Below, piece after piece: positions 47,417-55,584 of a DNA stretch of 64,000 nucleotides. The stretch spans positions 86,306-150,305 of the forward strand of contig NZ_JADGEV010000003.1 of assembly GCF_016744175.1 (NCBI RefSeq). Direction: 5' to 3'. Both the position numbers and the translations under genes were made by a program. Each line of letters begins with the position of its first letter. The first letter of the stretch is position 1. A model generated the notes under the pieces. That model saw only the letters and a list, made by a program, of their open reading frames with translations, made no database searches and had not been told where the DNA came from. Source of the stretch: Neptunomonas sp. (GTDB lineage: Bacteria > Pseudomonadota > Gammaproteobacteria > Pseudomonadales > Balneatricaceae).

Positions 47417-48106
47417 TTATTCGAAGCCCTCCGTTGTAAGCAGAGTACGGCTTGGGCTTAATAGATGTTCTCTAATAAGTTCTCTTGCTTTACCCGCATC
47501 ATGATTGAGTAACGCTTCGATCAAGTTATCGTGTTCTTTTTGGTTCGCATCAAAAATCTTACTGTCTAGCATATTTTTCTTTAGCCAGAGGTTACGGTAA
47601 CGAGAGGCTTTTTCGTAGAGAGATCTACGTACGTGTAATAAAGTGGGGGATTGGCAGCCTTCAGCAATGGCCGAGTGAAATGCTTGATGGCGACGTTCCC
47701 ACTCGTGCGGTTCTTTTTCTAGTAGCGTACTGAATTTTCGCATTTTATGGGCCGCTGCTAAAATACCTGCTTCCCACTCATCATCGCCTCGTTCTATCGC
47801 TAGATTGATACAGAGTGCTTCGATGTAAGCGCGAGTTTCATAGATATCTAGCATCTCTTCTTTTGATATAGGGTGTACCCGAAAACCACGCTGGTTTTCG
47901 ACAATAACAAGTTGCTCTATCAAAAGTTGAGAGAGCGCTTCACGCAAGGGGCTTATACCTACTTGATAGCGCTCTTTTAATCGTGCCATGCGTAGCTTTT
48001 CACCCGGTTTGAAATAGCCCGTCAAAATATCTTGCTTCAGTCGCCCCATTACTTGAGACGCAAAGTTGTCCTTGCTGTCAGCGGTGCTGTTGGCTACGTC
48101 TTGCAT
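47417..48106 (-). CDS. csiR: GntR-family (FCD) repressor of the glutarate genes
   Basis: 229 residues: a GntR winged HTH (GYFKPGEKLRMARLKERYQVGISPLREALSQLLIE) and an FCD effector domain. It is divergent from csiD, as a local regulator should be, and the csiD promoter carries a threefold GTYGAC repeat. In E. coli the equivalent CsiR/GlaR represses csiD-lhgO-gab and responds to glutarate. The symbol is assigned by context. Confidence 0.75.
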   Translation of the reverse strand: MQDVANSTADSKDNFASQVMGRLKQDILTGYFKPGEKLRMARLKERYQVGISPLREALSQLLIEQLVIVENQRGFRVHPISKEEMLDIYETRAYIEALCINLAIERGDDEWEAGILAAAHKMRKFSTLLEKEPHEWERRHQAFHSAIAEGCQSPTLLHVRRSLYEKASRYRNLWLKKNMLDSKIFDANQKEHDNLIEALLNHDAGKARELIREHLLSPSRTLLTTEGFE

Positions 48107-48254
48107 AATGTATTGCGTCTCCTTGAGGGCTAGCCTGTTTTTGTCTGCTATCTCGGTAATGATTCATTGGCACCTAAGCGACTGAATTCACAGAGTAGCA
48201 GGCATATTTTAAGTGAAGACTTAGTAATAGTTAAGCAGGATGATATAAATAATT

Positions 48255-48298
48255 GTTGACGAAATATTAAAATGTCGACATTATTGTAATTCGTCGAC
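48255..48298 (+). promoter_or_regulatory. csiD promoter with three GTYGAC elements at 19-bp period
   Basis: GTTGAC (48255), GTCGAC (48274) and GTCGAC (48293) are exactly 19 bp apart; the last two are perfect palindromes. TTGACG (48256-48261) can act as -35 and CATTAT (48279-48284) as -10 with a 17-bp spacer, so the repeats overlap both promoter elements. This is a likely operator for the divergent GntR regulator. Confidence 0.6.
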
Positions 48299-48349
48299 GT
48301 TAAGTCGTAGGTTGTAGCATAAAATAATATTAAGTTTGGAGAAAAGCAG

Positions 48350-49303
48350 ATGACAGCTCTATTGCGTGCAGTTGAATCCCCATTGGTACCAGTAGGTTTT
48401 ACGGTTGAGCCGCATGCAGCTAGTCAGCGTCTGCAAGTTGTTACGTTAAGCAGTGACGTTATCCAAGGCTTTGCAGATGTAATGGCGCAATGGCCTGTAC
48501 AGGCGTTGGAATATAAGCCTTTTCTTCGATATGCCACAGCAGACCGATTGGATGAACTAACTGAAAATACGTTGGGTCGTTGTCTGAATGCGATAATGCA
48601 GAACCGTGATACGGCCGCTTTTTTGCTGCAATATGATGGTGAGCCTAACATTGAGGCCGGTGAGCTTCGTACAGAGTTTGAAATTAAGCTATCTACTGCT
48701 ATCTCCCATCTTATCGGCATGCCAAATCATGACTCAATGTATGGTAAGTACTACGCTCGCTTTACTGTACTTAATGAAGATAACTCAGATAGTTACTTGC
48801 GCCAGGCTCATCGTCGCATGGAACTGCATACCGATGGCACTTATGTCAATGAGCGTACTGATTTTGTGCTGATGCAAAAGCTGGGTGAAGCGCATATGGA
48901 AGGTGGAGAGTCTTTGCTACTTCATTTGGATGATTGGGCGGATTTGAATAAGTTCTACAATCATCCATTGGCTAAAAAAGACCTTGTTTGGGGGGCTCCA
49001 AAATCCAAAAATGTAGAGTCTAAAGTCACTCATCCGATCTTCTTCGAAGAAGATAAAAACGGCAAGCCTCATATGTCGTTCATTGACCAGTTTGTTGAAC
49101 CGCAGAATATGTCTGAAGGTTTGTATCTCTATCAAATGGGCGAGTCTATTGAAGCCGATCCTAATTACATTGCGGTACCTTTGCCGGTTGGTTCGATGTT
49201 AGTAGCGCAAAACCATTGCTGGTTGCACGGCCGTGATAAATTTACTGCACATCCTCAGTTAAGTCGTGAGTTGCTTCGCCAGCGTGGTCATTTTACCCGA
49301 TAA
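48350..49303 (+). CDS. csiD: Glutarate 2-hydroxylase (Fe(II)/2-oxoglutarate dioxygenase) CsiD
   Basis: 317 residues. It converts glutarate to L-2-hydroxyglutarate using 2-oxoglutarate and O2. The iron ligands are His160 and Asp162 (LHTDGTYV) and His293 (NHCWLHGRD), with the 2-oxoglutarate-binding Arg near the C-terminus (SRELLRQRGHF). GGAGAAAAGC precedes the ATG. It lies between a divergent GntR regulator and lhgO, the gene of the next enzyme. Glutarate would come from lysine catabolism through 5-aminovalerate. Confidence 0.93.
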   Translation: MTALLRAVESPLVPVGFTVEPHAASQRLQVVTLSSDVIQGFADVMAQWPVQALEYKPFLRYATADRLDELTENTLGRCLNAIMQNRDTAAFLLQYDGEPNIEAGELRTEFEIKLSTAISHLIGMPNHDSMYGKYYARFTVLNEDNSDSYLRQAHRRMELHTDGTYVNERTDFVLMQKLGEAHMEGGESLLLHLDDWADLNKFYNHPLAKKDLVWGAPKSKNVESKVTHPIFFEEDKNGKPHMSFIDQFVEPQNMSEGLYLYQMGESIEADPNYIAVPLPVGSMLVAQNHCWLHGRDKFTAHPQLSRELLRQRGHFTR

Positions 49304-49314
49304 TTATTGTTAAT

Positions 49315-49338
49315 TAAGCGAGAGCCTGCTTTCGCTTA
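49315..49338 (+). terminator. hairpin just after csiD
   Basis: TAAGCGA (49315-49321) pairs with TCGCTTA (49332-49338). There is no T-run, so it may be a weak terminator or a 3'-end stabiliser. Confidence 0.4.
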
Positions 49339-49424
49339 TAAGGCGCTGCCTATGTGGAGGGTAGTGCTTTAAGAACCGAATTTTGTAAGTAAAGCGTTTC
49401 GTAAGTACCGTGTGACATAGGCAC

Positions 49425-49468
49425 TGGTATACTTTGGCGGGCTAGCATATGTTAGCCCGTCTTTTTTT
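49425..49468 (+). terminator. extended -10 element and strong terminator hairpin directly before lhgO
   Basis: An extended -10 (TGGTATACT, 49425-49433) predicts a start near 49440. A hairpin with CGGGCTAGC and GTTAGCCCG arms (49438-49459, ATAT loop) and a T7 run follows at once. The lhgO start is about 35 nt further on. The hairpin either ends csiD transcripts or acts as an attenuator. Confidence 0.6.
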
Positions 49469-49503
49469 AAGAAAATAACTTCAGTAGTGGCAGGATAATT
49501 GTG

Positions 49504-50712
49504 ATGACATACGATTATATTATTATCGGTGGCGGCATTGTTGGTATGTCTACCGCATGGCAAATGCAGCAGCGTTTCCCAGATAAAAAAGTGTTACTAC
49601 TGGAAAAAGAATCAGTATATTCCAAGCATCAGACGGGTCATAACAGCGGTGTTATTCATGCAGGTGTGTATTATGCGCCGGGCAGTCTTAAAGCAAAATT
49701 TTGTAAAGCGGGTGTTGCTGCTACGATGGAGTTTTGCCAGAAAAATGACGTTCCTTATGATCAGTGTGGCAAGTTATTAGTTGCTACAAATGCATTAGAA
49801 CTAGAGCGTATGAATGCATTGTTCGAGCGTTGTCAGAAAAATGATATTGCTGTTGAGTTACTCGATGCCGAACAACTAAAAATTCGTGAGCCCAACATAG
49901 TAGGCGTTGGCGGTATGCTGGTAAAAGACACTGCTATAGTAAACTATCAGCAAGTCACCACCAAGATGGCCGAACGTTTTATCGAGATGGGAGGCGATGC
50001 TCGTTTGAACCATAAAGTTGTGGGGCTGAATGAAAGCGCTGATGAGATTAGTGTTGAGGCGATCCATAATGATGAGAAAGTGACCTTTAAAGGTAAATTC
50101 CTGATCACTTGCTCTGGATTAATGGCCGATCGAACTACAAAAATGTTGGGTATCCCTACAGATTTTCAAATTATTCCCTTTAGAGGTGAGTATTACCAAC
50201 TGCCGGCGAAACACAATAAGATCGTTAATCATCTTATTTATCCTATTCCTGATCCAGACCTTCCATTTTTAGGCGTTCATTTAACGCGAATGATTGATGG
50301 CAGCGTGACTGTTGGGCCTAACGCCGTTCAGGGTTGGAAGCGTGAAGGCTATGGGCGTATTAATGTTAGCCTGCGCGATATTTGGGATATGGTAACTTTT
50401 GTCGGTTTTTGGCGTGTGCTGAAAAGCCATATCAAAACAGGTATTGTTGAAACTAAAAACTCTCTTTGGAAGCCGGGTTATCTTAAGCTGGTTCAAAAAT
50501 ACTGCCCGACATTGGAAGTGGCCGATCTACAGCCGTATCCTGCAGGTATTCGTGCTCAGGCTGTCATGAAAGATGGCTCATTGGTGCATGACTTCTTATT
50601 TGCAGAAAGCCCACGTAGTTTGCATGTTTGTAATGCGCCTTCGCCTGCGGCTACATCAGCGATACCTATCGGTGGTTATATCTGCGATAAAATACTTGAA
50701 CGCACAGTATAA
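49504..50712 (+). CDS. lhgO: L-2-hydroxyglutarate oxidase/dehydrogenase
   Basis: 402 residues from ATG 49504 (AGGAT 8 nt upstream); a GTG three bases earlier is possible. FAD fold motif GGGIVG follows the first strand, and the conserved HSGVIHAGVYY-type block (GHNSGVIHAGVYYAPGSLKAKFC) identifies the L-2-hydroxyglutarate oxidase family. It oxidises the CsiD product to 2-oxoglutarate, passing electrons to the quinone pool in related enzymes. It ends 47 bp before a convergent gene. Confidence 0.92.
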   Translation: MTYDYIIIGGGIVGMSTAWQMQQRFPDKKVLLLEKESVYSKHQTGHNSGVIHAGVYYAPGSLKAKFCKAGVAATMEFCQKNDVPYDQCGKLLVATNALELERMNALFERCQKNDIAVELLDAEQLKIREPNIVGVGGMLVKDTAIVNYQQVTTKMAERFIEMGGDARLNHKVVGLNESADEISVEAIHNDEKVTFKGKFLITCSGLMADRTTKMLGIPTDFQIIPFRGEYYQLPAKHNKIVNHLIYPIPDPDLPFLGVHLTRMIDGSVTVGPNAVQGWKREGYGRINVSLRDIWDMVTFVGFWRVLKSHIKTGIVETKNSLWKPGYLKLVQKYCPTLEVADLQPYPAGIRAQAVMKDGSLVHDFLFAESPRSLHVCNAPSPAATSAIPIGGYICDKILERTV

Positions 50713-50721
50713 GATAGACTT

Positions 50722-50749
50722 GCGAATCCTGAGCTATATCAGGATTCGC
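50722..50749. terminator. bidirectional hairpin between convergent genes
   Basis: GCGAATCCTGA and TCAGGATTCGC form a perfect 11-bp stem with a 6-nt loop (GCTATA), in the 47-bp gap between lhgO and the leftward AhpD-like gene. Confidence 0.7.
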
Positions 50750-50759
50750 CAACAAACGA

Positions 50760-51344
50760 TTATGCTCTAGGTTCACGTGCCATTGTGTAAAATTCAGTAT
50801 TTGCCTGCATATTTGTAACAATTGCCATTCTATTTGATAATCCGAAAAATGCAGTAATCCCGGTGATATCTAGAATATCTTCATCGTCATATCCCTGTGC
50901 CTTCAGTGCTTCATAATCAGCATCTTGTATTAACTCAGGGGTACGAGATAGCTTGAGAGAAAACGACAGCATAGCTTTTTGGCGCTCACTAATGGGTGCA
51001 TGCAAATAGTTAACGGCTATCTGATCCGCTAATAAAGGCTCTTTCGCAAATACTCGTAATAAAGCACCGTGCGCAACAACACAGTATTGGCAGCCATTAG
51101 CTGCGCTGGTTGCGACAATAATCATCTCTTTTTCAGCAGGGCTTAACGTACTGCCTTCCCTTTCCATAATCGCATCATGATAGGCAAAAAAAGCTCTGAA
51201 CTCAGCCGGGCGATGTGCCAGTGTCAGGAATACATTGGGGATAAAGCGTGCTTTTTCTTGTACTGCCAAGATACGTTCCCGAATATCATCAGGTAAGCTA
51301 TCCAAACTCGGTACAGGGTATCGGCTGATGGATAAATCTTTCAT
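50760..51344 (-). CDS. AhpD-like peroxidase-related protein (carboxymuconolactone decarboxylase fold)
   Basis: 194 residues. The signature ANGCQYCVVAHG has the CxxC and the following His of the AhpD active site. The length fits the uncharacterised peroxidase-related subgroup. It is divergent from a GATase-AraC regulator (108 bp between starts), which probably controls it. Substrate unknown. Confidence 0.83.
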   Translation of the reverse strand: MKDLSISRYPVPSLDSLPDDIRERILAVQEKARFIPNVFLTLAHRPAEFRAFFAYHDAIMEREGSTLSPAEKEMIIVATSAANGCQYCVVAHGALLRVFAKEPLLADQIAVNYLHAPISERQKAMLSFSLKLSRTPELIQDADYEALKAQGYDDEDILDITGITAFFGLSNRMAIVTNMQANTEFYTMAREPRA

Positions 51345-51452
51345 GTTTTGTCTCCACTGACGTTATTCTATTGGATGAGTTTATTAGTTTATCCTGTAAT
51401 ATCATTAAAAATCAGTCATAAACTAGTCATAAAACGTGCAAGGTCGGACAAT

Positions 51453-52445
51453 ATGTACAAAATAATCGGATTAGGCTTTGATGGGTGCCAAGCCTCTGGG
51501 GTTACCTCTCCGTTTGATGTATTCAATGTCATCAATACATTATGGAAGCAACAGTGCGGCGAGTCGGACCTTTATGAGTGTCGTTTGGTCTCAGTTTCAG
51601 GGGAACCTATTACCTGCTCTAACGGTATGCGCGTTATGACAGATGCCACTCTTGATGAAGTGGGAGATGCCGATTTAATTATTGTCCCCGGTATTCATCA
51701 TTATGATGTAGATACCTTGCTCCATAAGCTAAACACGCTGGATAAAGAGTGTGCTTGGTTAAAAAGGCAAGCAGAAAAGGGTGTCACCATTACCGCGAAC
51801 TGCAGCGGTGTTTTTGTACTAGCTCAAACAGGTGTGCTTGCTGGAAATGAAGCAACAACGGCGTGGTGGCTAACTGAGCTGTTTAGTAAACGCTATCCCT
51901 CAGTTAAGTTACGTGGAGACCAGTTGCTAGTAAAAAATGCGAATACTTTTACCACGGGTTCAATGACAGCAAACTTGGGAGTGATGTTACAAATTGTTGA
52001 GCAACAAGTAGGGCGGCAGCTTGCTCAAAGTTGTGCTCGGACTATGTTGATTGATGCAGGCCAAACTTTCGCATCGCCATACTTCTTTATGCAAAACCAG
52101 TCGGATCATCAAGATAGTTTGGTGCTAGCCGTGGAAAGCCGGCTACAACAAGAGATTGCGTTGCCATTAGATGTAGAGCGCCTAGCAGGATTGCACTCAG
52201 TCAGTGTGAGAACATTGTCACGGCGTTTTAAAAAAGCCAATGGTATGAGCATATCTGATTATTTCCAACATCTTCGACTTGAATATACAAAGTTACTTTT
52301 AGAGACCACCAGTTTAAGTATTGAGCAGGTAGTTGAACGAGTTGGCTATAGTAGCCAAAGTTCGCTACTGAGACTGTTTAAGCAGCGGCTTGGCTTATCT
52401 CCTAGTCGCTATCGAAAATCATACAAGTTACGAGCAGAGTCTTGA
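51453..52445 (+). CDS. GATase1-AraC family transcriptional regulator
   Basis: 330 residues from ATG 51453 (AAGGTCGGA upstream); the frame is open back to 51348, but that part is not protein-like for the family. The N-terminal DJ-1/PfpI-like domain includes TANCSGVFVLAQTG; the C-terminal AraC HTH pair starts with LDVERLAGLHSVSVRTLSRRFKKANG. Such regulators often sense amines or betaines (GbdR, CdhR type). It lies opposite the AhpD-like gene. Confidence 0.87.
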   Translation: MYKIIGLGFDGCQASGVTSPFDVFNVINTLWKQQCGESDLYECRLVSVSGEPITCSNGMRVMTDATLDEVGDADLIIVPGIHHYDVDTLLHKLNTLDKECAWLKRQAEKGVTITANCSGVFVLAQTGVLAGNEATTAWWLTELFSKRYPSVKLRGDQLLVKNANTFTTGSMTANLGVMLQIVEQQVGRQLAQSCARTMLIDAGQTFASPYFFMQNQSDHQDSLVLAVESRLQQEIALPLDVERLAGLHSVSVRTLSRRFKKANGMSISDYFQHLRLEYTKLLLETTSLSIEQVVERVGYSSQSSLLRLFKQRLGLSPSRYRKSYKLRAES

Positions 52446-52739
52446 GCTAGGTAATCATTCTTTTCGGGGAAAGTATAATTTAGCTAATATTGATATAACG
52501 ATAAGCTTTTAGCTTGATAATGAGATATGTTAGCTAAAAATCAATGTTATAAATATTCGAGTAGTTTCTAAAGTAAAAGTGTAAGTGCTTGCCTGAAGTA
52601 TAAAAAAGAGTTGAATACAGAAGTATGTCATTTGATAGTTTTAGGCTAGAGTTAAGATTATTCGCACTCTATAGTCGTTCGAAGTGACATTTATGTGCTT
52701 GAGTTATATTAGGACGCATCAGGAATATCAGGAGTCATT

Positions 52740-53894
52740 ATGGGGAGCTCAGACCGGTTTTCAGTTCTACTGGTCACTGAAGACGTTGAGGAAGTCAGAA
52801 CAATATGTAATCTGATAAAACGTCATTTTCCACAATTTTATATAGCTAAAAGTGAAGAGGAAGCATTAAAAATTATCGTCGATAAAAATATTGACGTGCT
52901 TTTAATGGGCCTTAAAACCTTGCAGGCTAATGAAGTTTGCTTCCTGCATTTACTGAGCGCTAAACAAACTATCGCGAATATTTTGTATAGAAAGGTTGTT
53001 TTTTGCAGCAGAGACGAGCTAAAAGATGCTTTTTCAATTTGCAATAAAGATGTGTTCGATGACTACTTTATCGTTCGGCCTTTGTATGACCCTTACCATA
53101 TTTTACTTCGCCTAAGATTTATTCGCCGCGTTCGTGATAATCGAGATCCTGCCGATATCCAGTCGTTCAGTTTGGATGATTTGTGTAATTACTTCGACCA
53201 AGTGGTTAACTGCCAAGATGTATTAGATGAATTGAATCAAGATAGTTACGAAAAACTGCTAACCATTGTTTCTTTTTCTATGGAAAAAATGAAAGAGAGT
53301 ATATTTGAAGAAGGAGCACTGCATCCGGGACAACAAAATGATATTGGATCGTTAATCGATAAGCATGCAGAAAAAACACTGATTAAAGATGTTTCTGATC
53401 ATCAGAAACAAACACAACAGCAACTTCATGATGCAGTAAAAGATGTTGCTGACATTGCCAAATTGAAGAAACATAAATTAGAAAACCCACAGCCTGCTCC
53501 TGTTATTGAAAGCAACATATTGCTTATCGAAGATGACTCATCTACCCGTGATAATATTAAAGATACCCTCACTTCTGCAGGTTATAGTGCTCAGGTATCA
53601 GGTAGTGCGACACATGCCATTGAGTTATTACGAACGTGGAAACCCGATATTATTATGCTTGATTTGAGGTTGCCAGACATGAGCCCGTTGTATGTGATCA
53701 ATACAATAATCAATGATCCTAAGCTGCATAATGTAAGAATATTGGTTTTGGCGACAGCAGGAGATAAAGAAAACGCTCATGAAGCAATGAAGCTAGGTGT
53801 CCATGAAGTGATGCGCAAGCCTGTGGATCGGGACATGCTGATCTATAAAATAGACTACAACCTTAAACAATTGAAGAAATCACAGAACTCTTAA
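52740..53894 (+). CDS. Tandem-receiver protein with degenerate first REC domain
   Basis: 384 residues. The first receiver-like domain (about 8-130) has Gly57 (LLMGLKT) where the phospho-acceptor Asp should be. A helical linker (about 150-255) follows, then a canonical receiver with acidic residues in LLIEDDSS, Asp308 (MLDLRLPDMS) and the conserved KPVDRD Lys. There is no output domain. It could serve as a phosphate sink or as an adaptor to an unlinked kinase. AGGAG precedes the ATG. Confidence 0.83.
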   Translation: MGSSDRFSVLLVTEDVEEVRTICNLIKRHFPQFYIAKSEEEALKIIVDKNIDVLLMGLKTLQANEVCFLHLLSAKQTIANILYRKVVFCSRDELKDAFSICNKDVFDDYFIVRPLYDPYHILLRLRFIRRVRDNRDPADIQSFSLDDLCNYFDQVVNCQDVLDELNQDSYEKLLTIVSFSMEKMKESIFEEGALHPGQQNDIGSLIDKHAEKTLIKDVSDHQKQTQQQLHDAVKDVADIAKLKKHKLENPQPAPVIESNILLIEDDSSTRDNIKDTLTSAGYSAQVSGSATHAIELLRTWKPDIIMLDLRLPDMSPLYVINTIINDPKLHNVRILVLATAGDKENAHEAMKLGVHEVMRKPVDRDMLIYKIDYNLKQLKKSQNS

Positions 53895-54262
53895 TTGATG
53901 GTTTTTGGTAGGCAGTTATTTCTTAACTTTATCTCGCCTACACCAGTAGAGCGTCATTTGAACAACGCTGCAATAAACAGCAATTGAATTTTTAATACCA
54001 CTCCTTCGTTTTTCTTAACAATAAAATATGTCCGCTTCTACAGTATTTGAACATACTTAACCGAGACGCTTAATGTGTTGGGTTATGCGTGAATGAACGA
54101 AGATATTACTCGTTAGCAGACTATTGTTATTTCTGAATTGAATAATGAAAAGTTGATTTAAATGCAAATATAGACTTTCTTTGAATAAGGAGCCTTAAAT
54201 ATAAGGGGAGGGTTTGTTGACGAAAATTAAGTCACCATCCCAATGAATGGAGCGGCACAGCG
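53895..54262. other. 368-bp intergenic region
   Basis: AT-rich, without an open frame of note. A short inverted repeat, CCTTA-AATA-TAAGG, lies near 54191. I see no clear promoter or terminator. GAGCGG precedes the ATG at 54263. Confidence 0.5.
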
Positions 54263-55408
54263 ATGGATAAACCAAGAGTTTTGTTTGTCGATGATGAACT
54301 TAGTATGCTCAACGCATTTAAACGAGGAATGAGCTTACATTGTAGTGATTGGCAAGTTGAGTATTGCAATTCTCCTTCGACAGCGTTGCAGCTGTTACCG
54401 ACGTTTGAACCGTGGGTCGTCGTTAGCGATAAACGAATGCCTGAAATGGATGGTGCAGTTTTTTTACATGCAGTAGGACAAAAGTCGCCTGAAGCAGTGA
54501 GGGTTCTGTTAACCGGTGATACCTCTCCTGAAGTGGCATTTGAAGTTGCAGATGTAGCGCATATTTTGCTTGCCAAGCCTTTTCAATTTGACACAATAAT
54601 TGATGTGTTGCATCGTGCTCATTGTTTGCGCTTACTTCCCGTTTCTCATTCTATTCGACATCAAATTGGCGCAATAGAACACTTCCCCGTATTGCCTAAG
54701 GTTTATCAAGAACTCGTTGAATATTTAAAACGTGATGATATTGAAACCAAAGAAATTGCACGGATTATAAGCCAAGACCCATCTATTCTGGCAAAGCTAA
54801 TGCAATTGGCTAATTCGGCTTTTATGGGATTTTTGAATCATGCCACAAGCGCTCAGGGTGTTGTTGTAAGGTTAGGTACTGAGCTAATTAAGAATGTTGT
54901 GCTTTGTGTTGGTATTTTTAAACAAAGCGAACACATTAATGAGCACTTGTGTGAGCAGCTTTTTGTTGAGGCTATGGAAGTAGCAAAAATATCTCGTGAA
55001 TTGAGCAAAATATGTGGGTGCTCGAAGGCGGAATTAGATAACTCGTTCGTGCTTGGGCTGCTACATAATGTTGGTATGTTAATGGCAGGCATGTCCGTCA
55101 TTCAGAAAGAACCGGATAGTGGTCTTGTTCGTTTTGATGAAGAAAATGTTATTGGTGCATATTTATTGGCTCTTTGGGAGTTCGATAGTGCGTTTACGAA
55201 TGCCGTTTTATATCAGAACGCACCCGAGTGTGCGGATACAGTTACGTTACTGTCTTGCCGGTTGCATGTTGCAAAAGTTGTTAGGCAAGCACAAAAGCGG
55301 GGGATGAGTGTGTTAGACATTCAACCAGGTTTAAATCAATCGTTACTGCAGACTGAGGGATTGCTAGATGTAGTACTGGCATGGATTAATGAATATGAAG
55401 AAAAATAA
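54263..55408 (+). CDS. REC-HDOD response regulator
   Basis: 381 residues: a receiver (acidic pair in FVDDELS, phospho-acceptor Asp56 in VSDKRMPEMDG, Lys in LAKPF) joined to an HDOD domain (from about 130, IEHFPVLPKVYQELVEYLKRDD and ISQDPSILAKLMQLANSAF). HDOD proteins act in signalling and c-di-GMP-linked control. No catalytic HD pair is expected. The upstream neighbour is the tandem-receiver protein, so the two may share a phosphorelay. Confidence 0.87.
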   Translation: MDKPRVLFVDDELSMLNAFKRGMSLHCSDWQVEYCNSPSTALQLLPTFEPWVVVSDKRMPEMDGAVFLHAVGQKSPEAVRVLLTGDTSPEVAFEVADVAHILLAKPFQFDTIIDVLHRAHCLRLLPVSHSIRHQIGAIEHFPVLPKVYQELVEYLKRDDIETKEIARIISQDPSILAKLMQLANSAFMGFLNHATSAQGVVVRLGTELIKNVVLCVGIFKQSEHINEHLCEQLFVEAMEVAKISRELSKICGCSKAELDNSFVLGLLHNVGMLMAGMSVIQKEPDSGLVRFDEENVIGAYLLALWEFDSAFTNAVLYQNAPECADTVTLLSCRLHVAKVVRQAQKRGMSVLDIQPGLNQSLLQTEGLLDVVLAWINEYEEK

Positions 55409-55584
55409 ATTAATATGGGCTATGAGATGATTAATGATCACGAAAGGGAGGTTTGTGTTGTAAGTGCGTTTGGGAAAGGGTGTCGCTGAGTATGCCGATA
55501 CTAATATCATGATTGAAACCCGCCTCCAGTAGTGGTAAACCTGTACTTCCTAATGGCTGAGTATTAAGAAGGACAGGCTTTTGT

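Noticed and set aside
55470..55495. Weak sigma54-like element before the third aldehyde dehydrogenase
   Set aside because: GG and GC spacing fits, but both flanking boxes differ from consensus at several positions.
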